The notes under the pieces are model-generated. The model did no database searches. It saw only the letters and a program-made list of their open reading frames with translations, and was not told where the DNA came from. From Loripinus fragilis (Eukaryota; Mollusca; Bivalvia; Lucinida; Lucinidae), in the NCBI GenBank assembly GCA_964019695.1, contig OZ026517.1:59981478-60045477 (forward strand): 64,000 nucleotides of DNA, written 5' to 3'. Below, in pieces: positions 55,401 through 64,000 of this stretch. A program made the translations under genes and the position numbers. Within the stretch, counting starts at the first letter, position 1, and every line of letters starts with the position of its first letter.

Positions 55401-55898
55401 AGAGCCAATGGTACCTTTCTTTGGATTGCCACCAAGTTTGTCCAAGTTTGGATCCAATATAAAATTAAAATCACCGCCAATGATAACATTTTTTGCTCCA
55501 GTTATGTGCTGTGAGAAAGAGTTCAGAAATTCCAATCGTTCAGCAGATTCACTTGGAAAGTATGCATTAACAATTCTGAAGTTTTCAAACCCATCAGTGG
55601 TAAAGTCTAAATGGATTACTCTACCATAAAAATCTGAGTGAAATTTTTCAATCTGAATGTTATCTTTAATAAGAAGTATTGCAACACCACAAGAATCACT
55701 CCTACCAAAGTTCCATATGATTTTATTTTCCAATTCTAAAGTTTTTTCAATAGATTTTGCCAAACGTAGGTTATCAACAAAAGTTTCTTGCATTAATAAT
55801 ATATCAATATTGTTCTGTTCTATAAACTGTTTTATCAATCTGTGTTTATAGTTGGATCTAAACCCATTTATATTAATGCTTGAAATATTCAAATCCAT
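52402..55898 (-). pseudogene. ORF2 of LINE-6 (endonuclease + RT), frameshift in the RT
   Basis: The MDLN start at 55898 is chosen by homology; the frame is open further upstream to 56012. Endonuclease and RT are intact up to RQGCSLSMPLYV, then 7 nt present in the other copies are missing near 53903-53910 and the frame is lost before YADD. In the second frame (52402-53925) the catalytic motif reads LFADDSTAFL, Phe for Tyr, and the CPLC-H-C finger remains. Confidence 0.9.
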
Positions 55899-56029
55899 TG
55901 TACTGATTGATATTGTATGCCAAGCATATATAAAAGACAAAGTTTCAAAACACAGCACAATAAGGGATACAAATAAACAGTCAGATAATAGAGCATATGG
56001 AAGTTGTAACAATATGTGATAATAATAAC

Positions 56030-56060
<31 letters not shown>

Positions 56061-57667
56061 TTTATTGTGCTTGTGGACAGTATAAGTGGTAGTATTGCAT
56101 GTATAGATGGTGATGCAAGTAGTTGCTGTTGGATTATCATATTTTCAAACAATATTGGATCCAGATCAGCTCCACAAAAATGTTGAGTCTGATCTGAGTC
56201 CAAACCATTTGTAAATGTTGTCGGCAGAAAAAATATGAGCACGATGAAAATTATTTGTTGGAAAAGTAATAGTGTTGACCGTGATAAGGGCCAATGTATA
56301 TATATGGGATTTGTAGGTTTGTTTATATATAGGTGAAGATGATGATGATAATAATGATGATAATATATATACATGTATATACAATATGATTGAGGGTTTG
56401 TGGTGGAAAGGTCAGGAAAGTGTCCATTGAAAATCATCCAGCTAAACAAGATCAACATAAGATGAATAATAAGGTAAATACGGTACAGTATAGCACATAT
56501 TTTTAGTCTTAGTGCTGTACAGATCTGCAAAATATATAGACAGAAGTTTAGAGTCTGTACTGGTAAGAAGGTGTTTTTAGAACATGCATTCAATCTTAGA
56601 TTCATCGCAATATATGAAATTATGGGGAAATATATGCTATGAGTGTATGTTTGCCAAATATAGCATAATCTCCAAGGTGTAAATTTAACAGGACTAAGGT
56701 GCATACAAACTAACCAAGGTAGTTGTCGGTATAAAATACTCAGCAGGAACAAGGTAAGTAACATACAGTCGACAAGAGATTTTTCCAATACTACATATCG
56801 TTCAGATTTATCGTCTGCTTTTAGAGCGAATTGAGACGATTTTATACACCAAAAATACGCCCAGGTAAACCAGTAAATCGATGAAACAGTGTAGCGCTTA
56901 ATCAGGCGTTTAGCGAGTGCAGGGTTCAAAATATACATGAGGTGTAAAAATAGTTTATGTAAACCAAAGTGTGGCGTGATCACGTAGCTACTAAGTGTAT
57001 ATACATGTACTGGTAATGTATCTAAGGTTGTTTGATATGAGGCGTTAAACAGGTACATGTATATCCATCTCAATCTGTGTGAAAGCAATATAAGAAGTTT
57101 ATGTCCAAGTATATTGGGTCCCAAACCTATTAGCTCTAAGAAGGACGAAAAACATTTGAGCTTGAGAATAAAGCCAGTTACACAGGCAAAATGGCTGAAA
57201 TATAGATAATGAGGGATGAAACATCTCTGCGCATGGTATGAGTTGAGAAAAACTTTGTAATAGGGAGTGGTTGGAGTTTGTTTAACTAGATATGGTGACG
57301 GGAGCATTAGGGACATTTGATTTTTATAAGACGGGAGCATTTGGGACATGGAATGGCTATAGGAATATATATGGTGGTGTAATGTGGGATAATGGCTATA
57401 GGATCCAAAATCAGTATGGGGTGGAGCTATATTGGGATTGAAAATGGTATATATGGAAAAATAAATAACACAATACATGATACATATATTTAAACAGGCG
57501 AAAGCATGTATGAAACAAAGAAATACAAACCAGGCAATCAAAAACATTGAGATTGCCGTATAACCATTGATCTTTCTCACAGTCGGGGGCCATTTCCAGG
57601 TCACACATGCCGGACAAGGATTTGCCATTCCATAATCTAAATACTCATAATCGGTCAGTCGGTCCAT
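55889..57667 (-). CDS. Middle ORF of LINE-6, 592 aa hydrophobic protein of unknown function
   Basis: Start MDRLTDYEYLDYG at 57667, 7 nt after the ORF1 stop; ends QWI inside the ORF2 start. NPCPACVTWKW near residue 18 aligns with NPCLVCETRKW of LINE-4. Shared short motifs with LINE-3 include RWIYM, QTLNF..LQICTA and MYIYYHH. Only one palindromic unit (~56155-56212). The (TAA)n tract gives an Ile run. No known family. Confidence 0.55.
56015..56215. repeat. (TAA)n tract and single ~55-bp palindrome in LINE-6
   Basis: TAA run at ~56019-56058. Palindrome at ~56155-56212: TTGGATCCAGATCAGCTC with the complementary arm GATCTGAGTCCAAACC. Confidence 0.8.
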
Positions 57668-57674
57668 TTTGAAA

Positions 57675-58664
57675 TTACATATTTTTATTGAGTACTCTGG
57701 TGCTAGCCATCAAACATTCATAATGATTATCCAGAGAAGGTGGAGAGGGGACCCCAGACTGGGACGCTCTCGCCGTCTTATTCGGCGTAAACCAGCCGTC
57801 ATCAGTCTCAGATTCCCTCTCCCTCTTCGAACTGGGCTGTTCCATTTCAATAGAATCAAGTAGCTGTTCCTGTGACCCCCTGCCAACAGCACCAACCTCC
57901 CCAGATCCCACAGCTGTGGGTGCTGGTGTGCTATCTGGGTTCGAAATATCGTTCCCAGAACGCACATCAGGCTGAGGAGGGGGGGCATCAGGCCGGGTCA
58001 CAGCAACAGCCGGGATGCTTCTAGTATGTAGAACTTGTGCATAATTTAGTCTTCCAGGACATCTCGATCTTATGTGACCAGTGCAGTTACAACGAAGACA
58101 ATAGGGTGGCCGGCCAGGTATGGTCAACAAGATACTCTGGCCAGAGTTAAAATTTACTAGATGGGGGATAATGTGCTTTCTAAACTCATCAGTCTTGAGT
58201 TTAACCTCCCTGCTTCCATTGAATGTAGTGATCTTAGCATGGGCTGTCTTCATCATCTTTATGTCCAACACTTCACCATATTTGGAGAAAAGCTCATACA
58301 ATATACTGCTATCGTAGTAAATGGGGAGCCAGTGTACACGAACAGTGACCACTTGCTCTGCCATTTTCATTATGTCATATATCATATTCCCTGCCTTCAA
58401 GCTGGCTGTCTCAATAAATGGTTGGATTGAATCGTCATACTTGAGCAGAATGGAGAAAGAGTTATCTGTAGGGCTTACCTTGAATATGCCCTCTATTTCA
58501 GCTGTTGGAACCCCAACCTGTTCTATAGCATCTAGAAGTTCGCCATAGCTAGCTCCTCTTCCGCTCTCCCTGGGGACAAGCCTCACAGTCCGCTCCATCT
58601 TATCAACGTTGATGTATTCAGTCTCCTGACAATCAAACTTAATAACAGGTTCCATCCTTGACAA
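57675..58664 (-). CDS. ORF1 protein of LINE-6, 329 aa
   Basis: Start MSRMEPVIKF at 58664 (a second ATG three codons on). SYGELLDAIEQVG near residue 40, HWLPIYYDSSILYELFSKYG in the middle, zinc knuckle CLRCNCTGHIRSRC, then a Pro/Ala/Ser stretch and SSKRERESETDD. It lacks the Asp/Val tail of the other ORF1s and ends LNKNM. Confidence 0.9.
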   Translation of the reverse strand: MSRMEPVIKFDCQETEYINVDKMERTVRLVPRESGRGASYGELLDAIEQVGVPTAEIEGIFKVSPTDNSFSILLKYDDSIQPFIETASLKAGNMIYDIMKMAEQVVTVRVHWLPIYYDSSILYELFSKYGEVLDIKMMKTAHAKITTFNGSREVKLKTDEFRKHIIPHLVNFNSGQSILLTIPGRPPYCLRCNCTGHIRSRCPGRLNYAQVLHTRSIPAVAVTRPDAPPPQPDVRSGNDISNPDSTPAPTAVGSGEVGAVGRGSQEQLLDSIEMEQPSSKRERESETDDGWFTPNKTARASQSGVPSPPSLDNHYECLMASTRVLNKNM

Positions 58665-58710
58665 TTTTAAGTACTAACAAACGTTAGAAATACACCAAGA
58701 GGAAACACAA

Positions 58711-58736
58711 AGGTTTCCTCTGTACCAGGTAAGTAT
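58711..58736 (-). pseudogene. U1 snRNA gene, 5' fragment fused to LINE-6
   Basis: U1 nt 1-26 through GAGGAAACCT; a perfect 8-bp stem GAGGAAAC/GTTTCCTC with a 6-nt loop CTTTGT spans the junction. Confidence 0.9.
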
Positions 58737-59202
58737 GCTTGGACAGCCAAGGCCGTGCCTCTTAAAGCACAAGGATCTCAATTCAAAGTGGTGTGGCGCC
58801 ACCAGCTCCCAGCTCACGCTTCCACACGGTTCCCTCGCGCAGCTGCACGCCATGCACGTGCTCCACGCCATGCACGTGCTCCACGAGCCTCTCCTCCAAG
58901 CAGCACGAACGAAATCCCACCTGCAGCTCGCACAATATAAAGGAGGCGCACGCTCAGCCTGAAAAACAAGGACATAAGCGATTAAGCACACAGGCAACGT
59001 CGCACATACGTTTCTGACATTCAACGTTTACATTGAGAAAGGGCGACAACTCTCCCTTTCAGCAGCTGCAACTGCAAATGCTACCTACTAGCCCACATTC
59101 AACCTGCCTGTCGTGGCGTGATCTGGTCTGCGCGAAAGCACAGGGGTTTTCCGGGATTTCTCGGGATTTTGGAAGGGTTTCTGTTCTGCAATGTCTTTGT
59201 TT
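58737..59202 (-). promoter_or_regulatory. U1 repeat spacer (466 bp)
   Basis: Candidate PSE at 58773-58790. Confidence 0.7.
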
Positions 59203-59366
59203 CAGGGGTTAGCGCGTACGCAGACCCCCACACTTATAAATTGCGTACCCGAGTTGTCCACATTTGGGACAATCGCAGCCGTCAGCCCAACCGAAGTGCA
59301 ATGGAAGGGCCTCCTGCTGGAGGAACCGCCTTGTTGATCACGGTTTCCTCTGTACCAGGTAAGTAT
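59203..59366 (-). ncRNA. U1: U1 snRNA gene, uninterrupted (164 nt)
   Basis: Same sequence as 21940-22103. Confidence 0.95.
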
Positions 59367-59832
59367 GCTTGGACAGCCAAGGCCGTGCCTCTTAAAGCAC
59401 AAGGATCTCAATTCAAAGTGGTGTGGCGCCACCAGCTCCCAGCTCACGCTTCCACACGATTCCCTCGCGCAGCTGCACGCCATGCACGTGCTCCACGCCA
59501 TGCACGTGCTCCACGAGCCTCTCCTCCAAGCAGCACGAACGAAATCCCACCTGCAGCTCGCACAATATAAAGGAGGCGCACGCTCAGCCTGAAAAACAAG
59601 GACATAAGCGATTAAGCACACAGGCAACGTCGCACATACGTTTCTGACATTCAACGTTTACATTGAGAAAGGGCGACAACTCTCCCTTTCAGCAGCTGCA
59701 ACTGCAAATGCTACCTACTAGCCCACATTCAACCTGCCTGTCGTGGCGTGATCTGGTCTGCGCGAAAGCACAGGGGTTTTCCGGGATTTCTCGGGATTTT
59801 GGAAGGGTTTCTGTTCTGCAATGTCTTTGTTT
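59367..59832 (-). promoter_or_regulatory. U1 repeat spacer (466 bp)
   Basis: Candidate PSE at 59403-59420. One base change near 59459 relative to the neighbouring spacer. Confidence 0.7.
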
Positions 59833-59960
59833 CAGGGGTTAGCGCGTACGCAGACCCCCACACTTATAAATTGCGTACCCGAGTTGTCCACATTTGGGAC
59901 AATCGCAGCCGTCAGCCCAACCGAAGTGCAATGGAAGGGCCTCCTGCTGGAGGAACCGCC
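59833..59960 (-). pseudogene. U1 snRNA gene, 3' fragment (nt 37-164) after LINE-7
   Basis: 128 nt, same start nucleotide as at the other six junctions, although the LINE joined to it has a different 3' end. Confidence 0.92.
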
Positions 59961-60475
59961 TTTTATTTTCCATAATATAACAAAATGACAATATAAATTG
60001 CAAGTACCAGAGGAGATAATGGCTGAATTTACCTGTAGTTTGGACTGAGGTGAGTTCTGACATATAGTCAGGTCTGACCTCTGTCCAAAATATTAGTAAT
60101 TCTTATAAGTAGATGATTTAAGTCACAACTTAAATTAATCTGTGTTAACATATGCCATACAATCCTATAGTCTTTTCATTGGAACAAAAAACAAACAGTG
60201 CAGATCCAGATTAGCCACTACATAACGCAGCATCCAATCAGGCTCTCCACTGTTTGCTTATATAATGTATATTAATTTTGGATGAAAAGAAAATCTATTT
60301 GGCTTGAAGGGGTAAAAAAGAATAACAAATTTTAAAGTAAACAATAAACGAAATGAAAGGTATATTTGCTTTGTTTAATAGGCTGTGGACGAAAGAAACC
60401 AGTGCAAACCAGGAGGAGACGTTAGCTAGGCCCACATCTCATCTAGTCTGTACTGCTTGCAATGTTTATAAGTTA
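59961..60475 (-). other. Short 3' UTR of LINE-7
   Basis: 515 bp matching 6832-7340 of LINE-1, with small indels (about 35 extra bases near 60140-60165, and about 22 bases missing near 60293). None of the three conserved 3' UTR hairpins of the other lineages is present. Confidence 0.85.
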
Positions 60476-63400
60476 TTAATTTTCTATCATTGTTTTTTGG
60501 AAATATTTTCTTATATCCAAAATGGGGTCAAAACTTATTGTATCAGAGATAATTTCAATGCTGCAAAATCCTGAAGAAACCCAAGTATCAAAAAAGTCGT
60601 CCGCCATCAATCTTTCTTTATCAACCAGAATTCTAAATTTGATTTTATTTAAAAATTTTGAAACCACACCAAAACTAGTTATTGTTTTTAATTCGTGTTT
60701 AGCTAAATTTCTATTTGTCCAAATGATATGCCTCGACTCTGTAAGAAGAATTAATGCTACTTGTTTTTTGAATTTTGGAAGTTGAGGCAATACAAAATAT
60801 CTAAAAGTTTTTTCTGAAAGTGAAATCTTGTTTTGGCTAAGCTTCTTTAACATAAACAGTACAATTTTATTTAGGGGTAAGAAGACATTACATTCGAAAA
60901 ACAGGTGAGTAACAGTTTCTATTTTATCACATAAGGGGCAAGTCTTAATTTTTGAAATATGTTTATGATATAGATAATAATTAACATATATAACATCATG
61001 AGTTAATTTCCAAAATGTATTACGGACATCAGGGTCAATATATGGCAAACTAATACTTTTCCAAATAGGCTTAAAATCTATATATGGGCACAATTTTTCT
61101 ATTTTTGGCTGTATGCAAACGTCTTGTAATAATGTTTTGTATATGTGTTTCTTGTGAAATGAGTTAAAATCAATGTCTTCATTTGTATGTGTGAAATTGT
61201 CAAAAATTGATAAACATGTTTTGTAAAATATAGGAATGTATTCGCTATGGGGAACGCTATTACTAGCAAAGGCTGTGTTAAACTTTCTAAGTTGCAAACC
61301 TATCCAATATTTAGCAAAGAAGGTCCAGTTAGCGTTATGGTTATTTATTAGCTTCTGCAAATGATTTAAGTATATCGAATGGCACTTAAGTTTCACACAT
61401 GGAACATTCAATCCTCCTTGATTAAAATCTAGATATAAAGTTTTTCTGGCCACAGGTTCAAATGTAGAGCTCCAAATAAATCTAAAGAATCGTCTTTCAA
61501 ACAGTGTAAGATAGTGAGAAGGTATTGGGTTACAAGTAGCATAATACAATATTTTACTAAGACACAGAGAATTCAAAACTGTTGATTTCCCTTTAAAAGA
61601 AAGTTTCCTTGAAGTCCAAAGGTTAAGGGTTTTATCAATTTTCACATATATTTTCGACCATATATCATCATTACTGAAACCTGATCCAAAAAAGTAACCA
61701 AGAATTTTATGATGGTCAATCCAACTGATGCCAAAAGGGTGATCAGATCTAGTTTTCCATTTGCCAAGGTACATCCCTTTTGATTTTTCATAGTTGATTT
61801 TCGCCCCAGATATTTTTCCAAAGAGTTTGACCCAATGAAGGTATTTACGAATAGAGGAGTCAGTGGTCAAAAAAGCAGTGCTGTCATCTGCATACAAGCT
61901 AAGTTTCACCTCAGAATTTGTACCAGGCATTTTGATACCTTTGATATCATCCGAATTTCTAATCTTATGCGCAAAAGGTTCAAAGCATATGACATATAGA
62001 GGCATGGATAAAGAACAGCCCTGTCTAACGCCTCGTTTAATTGGGAAAGTTTCAGATATGTGATTATTTACAATGACTGAAGACGAAATGTCATTATATA
62101 GAAGCTTGATCCATTTTATAAAGTTATTATTGAATCCAAACGCTGTCAAAGCATCGAACATATATGACCTAGAGACTCTGTCAAAAGCTTTTTCTTGGTC
62201 CAAACAAATGAAGGAGGCTGCCAAGTTTTTCTGATCAACATAATCTACAACGTTGCGTATCAAATGAAGGTTATCAAAAATTGATCGTCCTTTTACCGAG
62301 CAAGTTTGATCTATGCCAATGATTTTTGGTAACACTTTTCCAAGTCGAATTGTGATTATTTTTGAAATTATTTTATAATCAATATTTAAAAGTGAAATGG
62401 GTCTATAGCATTTCATCTCATCTGACCTAGTTTCGTCTTTGCAAATCAAGGTAATATATGATAATTTCTGAGTTTCAGATAATTCTCCAGCTTCATAGGC
62501 TAAATTTATAATCTTACAAAGAACATCACCAAATAAATGAAAGAATTTCAAATAGAAGGCGTTTGTTAGACCGTCACTACCAGGGGATTTATTGGGTTTC
62601 ATCTCTTTAAGGGCATGCAAAATTTCATCTTTTTCTATTTTCTTTTCCAGGAAGAGATTATCGGAGTGGTCAATCTTGGGCAAATCATCAAAGAAAAGGG
62701 AGTTTAAAGATGAGTCAATAGGTTCTTCACTATACAGAGTTTCATAAAAGGATCTAAAACAGGTAAGTATGTCTTTTGAGTTATTATATGTGTTTGTGTT
62801 GTGTTGTATTGTTTTGACTGTTTTGTTTTTGCTTAGTGTTGCTTCTTTTTGAAAAAAATACGCGCTAGGTTTTTCATTTTCTTGTATGGATTGTGTTTTG
62901 CTGCGGATCATAGAACCTTTTAAAATGTTATTTTCTATTTCTTTTACCTTAAGTTTGATGTCATTGTATATATGTAGGTCAGATGTGGATTTAAAGTCAA
63001 GTTTCGAATATTGCTTTTTCAACTTTTTTAATTCACCAAATTGTTCCTTGTTTTTAGATTTACTGTAGTCAATACAAAATGTCTTTATTTGATTCTTCAT
63101 ATGATCCCACCATTCCAAAGTTATATTCTTAGTTCTAGAAATAAATTTCCAAAATAGTTCAAAATATCTAAAGAAGTCATTATCATCCAATAATTGATCA
63201 TTAAATTTCCAATAGGATTTGCCAATATCTAAACCACAATCTGCAGCCAAGTTGACTTTTATGAAACTATGGTCCGAGCATGCACAAGGTAAGGTTTGAA
63301 AAGCAATAATAGAGTTACACATATATTTCGAAATATAGAATCTGTCAATTCTAGTACCAACAATATCATAGTTTTGTGTATCGTTTCCAGTTGCAATATT

Positions 63401-63991
63401 TGATCTAGTCCAAGTTACAGATTTCTTTTCAGGATTCAAATGTCGAAAACAGTCCGCCAGTCCAAATTTATCAATGATAACTTTAAAAGCTTTAGATCCA
63501 ATGGTACCCTTTTTTGAATTTCCACCAAGTTTATCCAAGTTAGGTTCTAGAATAAAGTTAAAATCACCACTAATGATAACATTTTTTGCCCCAGTTATAT
63601 GATGTGAAAAAGAGTCCAAGAATTCCAATCGTTCTGTAGTATCGCTAGGAAAATATGCATTCACAATTCTAAAGTTTTTAAACCCATCAGTGGCAAAGTC
63701 TAAACGAATTACTCTGCCATAGAAATCTGAGTGGAATTTTTCAATTTGAATGTTATCCTTAATAAGAAGAATTGCTACACCACAAGAATCATCTTTACCA
63801 AAGTTCCATATGATTTTATTTTCCAGTTCTAAAGTTTTTTCAATAGATTTTGCTAAACGTAGGTTATCGACAAAAGTTTCTTGAATCAATAGAATATCAA
63901 TCTTGTTCTGGTCTATAAACTGTTTTATCAATCGGTGTTTATAGTTGGATCTAAATCCGTTTATATTAATGCTTGAGATGTTCAAATCCAT
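60476..63991 (-). CDS. ORF2 protein of LINE-7: endonuclease + reverse transcriptase, 1171 aa
   Basis: MDLNISSINI start at 63991, nine bases from the window edge. Motifs: QETF, GDFNF (here ISGDFNF, Ser in place of the first Gly), RIDRFY, CSDH; RT with LDQEKAFDRV, RQGCSLSMPLY, YADDSTAFL; finger CPLC-H-C with LFFEC for LFLEC. Closest to LINE-6 in the N-terminal and middle parts and to LINE-1 in the C-terminal part. Looks intact. Confidence 0.95.
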   Translation of the reverse strand: MDLNISSININGFRSNYKHRLIKQFIDQNKIDILLIQETFVDNLRLAKSIEKTLELENKIIWNFGKDDSCGVAILLIKDNIQIEKFHSDFYGRVIRLDFATDGFKNFRIVNAYFPSDTTERLEFLDSFSHHITGAKNVIISGDFNFILEPNLDKLGGNSKKGTIGSKAFKVIIDKFGLADCFRHLNPEKKSVTWTRSNIATGNDTQNYDIVGTRIDRFYISKYMCNSIIAFQTLPCACSDHSFIKVNLAADCGLDIGKSYWKFNDQLLDDNDFFRYFELFWKFISRTKNITLEWWDHMKNQIKTFCIDYSKSKNKEQFGELKKLKKQYSKLDFKSTSDLHIYNDIKLKVKEIENNILKGSMIRSKTQSIQENEKPSAYFFQKEATLSKNKTVKTIQHNTNTYNNSKDILTCFRSFYETLYSEEPIDSSLNSLFFDDLPKIDHSDNLFLEKKIEKDEILHALKEMKPNKSPGSDGLTNAFYLKFFHLFGDVLCKIINLAYEAGELSETQKLSYITLICKDETRSDEMKCYRPISLLNIDYKIISKIITIRLGKVLPKIIGIDQTCSVKGRSIFDNLHLIRNVVDYVDQKNLAASFICLDQEKAFDRVSRSYMFDALTAFGFNNNFIKWIKLLYNDISSSVIVNNHISETFPIKRGVRQGCSLSMPLYVICFEPFAHKIRNSDDIKGIKMPGTNSEVKLSLYADDSTAFLTTDSSIRKYLHWVKLFGKISGAKINYEKSKGMYLGKWKTRSDHPFGISWIDHHKILGYFFGSGFSNDDIWSKIYVKIDKTLNLWTSRKLSFKGKSTVLNSLCLSKILYYATCNPIPSHYLTLFERRFFRFIWSSTFEPVARKTLYLDFNQGGLNVPCVKLKCHSIYLNHLQKLINNHNANWTFFAKYWIGLQLRKFNTAFASNSVPHSEYIPIFYKTCLSIFDNFTHTNEDIDFNSFHKKHIYKTLLQDVCIQPKIEKLCPYIDFKPIWKSISLPYIDPDVRNTFWKLTHDVIYVNYYLYHKHISKIKTCPLCDKIETVTHLFFECNVFLPLNKIVLFMLKKLSQNKISLSEKTFRYFVLPQLPKFKKQVALILLTESRHIIWTNRNLAKHELKTITSFGVVSKFLNKIKFRILVDKERLMADDFFDTWVSSGFCSIEIISDTISFDPILDIRKYFQKTMIEN

Positions 63992-64000
63992 TGAATTGAT

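Larger units (their letters stand above)
50767..58710 (-). mobile_element. LINE-6: U1-inserted LINE with frameshifted ORF2
   Basis: About 7.9 kb. ORF1 and middle ORF are open; ORF2 has a 7-nt deletion in the RT. Most of ORF2 is closest to LINE-7, but from about 52940 leftward, through the 3' UTR, it follows LINE-3. Confidence 0.92.
59961..64000 (-). mobile_element. LINE-7: U1-inserted LINE, ORF2 and short 3' UTR, cut by window edge
   Basis: Starts (3' side) at GGAAAATAAAA, joined to U1 nt 37. In LINE-1 the same place (~6832) lies about 950 bp inside the 3' UTR, so LINE-7 lacks the 3'-terminal hairpin, the nested hairpin and the usual tail. ORF2 is intact; ORF1 and the middle ORF lie to the right of the window. 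Confidence 0.92.

Noticed and set aside
5874..64000. Telomeric head-to-tail LINE array of the HeT-A type
   Set aside because: U1 pieces lie between all LINEs and no telomeric repeats are seen; site-specific insertion in a tandem gene array explains the layout.

Overview
This is animal DNA, AT-rich and without any ordinary protein-coding gene of the host. It is a tandem array of U1 snRNA genes on the minus strand that has been invaded again and again, at one nucleotide position, by full-length non-LTR retrotransposons (LINEs) lying in the same orientation as U1. The LINE ORF2 has an APE-type endonuclease, a YADD reverse transcriptase and a C-terminal CCHC finger, and its style resembles the L1/Tx1 superfamily. 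Tx1-clade elements are known to include RNA-gene-specific members (for example Keno in U2). The species cannot be read from the sequence; a marine invertebrate such as a mollusc is a guess.

Layout, read 5'->3' on the minus strand (right to left in the window): LINE-7 (59961-64000, cut by the window edge), two U1 repeats, LINE-6 (50767-58710), three U1 repeats, LINE-5 (41781-48884), two U1 repeats, LINE-4 (32693-40528), one U1 repeat, LINE-3 (23288-32050), three U1 repeats, LINE-2 (14437-21474), one U1 repeat, LINE-1 (5874-13844), one U1 repeat split by a 4.9-kb DNA transposon (886-5796), and LINE-0 (1-337, cut by the window edge). Six U1 genes are uninterrupted (164 nt each, apparently identical). 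Seven others are split by a LINE after U1 nucleotide 36. The U1 repeat unit is 610-630 bp, with a conserved upstream element about 37-54 bp before each U1 start.

Each LINE has three reading frames in one polycistronic layout. ORF1 (about 330-366 aa) has a CCHC zinc knuckle. A middle ORF (400-846 aa), hydrophobic and low in complexity, starts on or just after the ORF1 stop and overlaps the ORF2 start by 10 or 20 nt. ORF2 (1167-1174 aa) carries endonuclease and RT. LINE-2, LINE-4 and LINE-5 have all three frames open. LINE-1 (ORF2 and middle ORF), LINE-3 (ORF1) and LINE-6 (ORF2) carry frameshifts. The 3' UTRs hold conserved hairpins and end in a short A-rich tail joined directly to U1 nucleotide 37.

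Likely working (inference): the upstream U1 promoter drives a transcript that starts with the first ~28-36 nt of U1, runs into ORF1 after a leader of only ~65-95 nt, and is copied back into another U1 gene by target-primed reverse transcription. The array is also a record of exchange: closely related LINEs carry different 3' ends, different ORF2 C-termini and different neighbouring U1 spacers.
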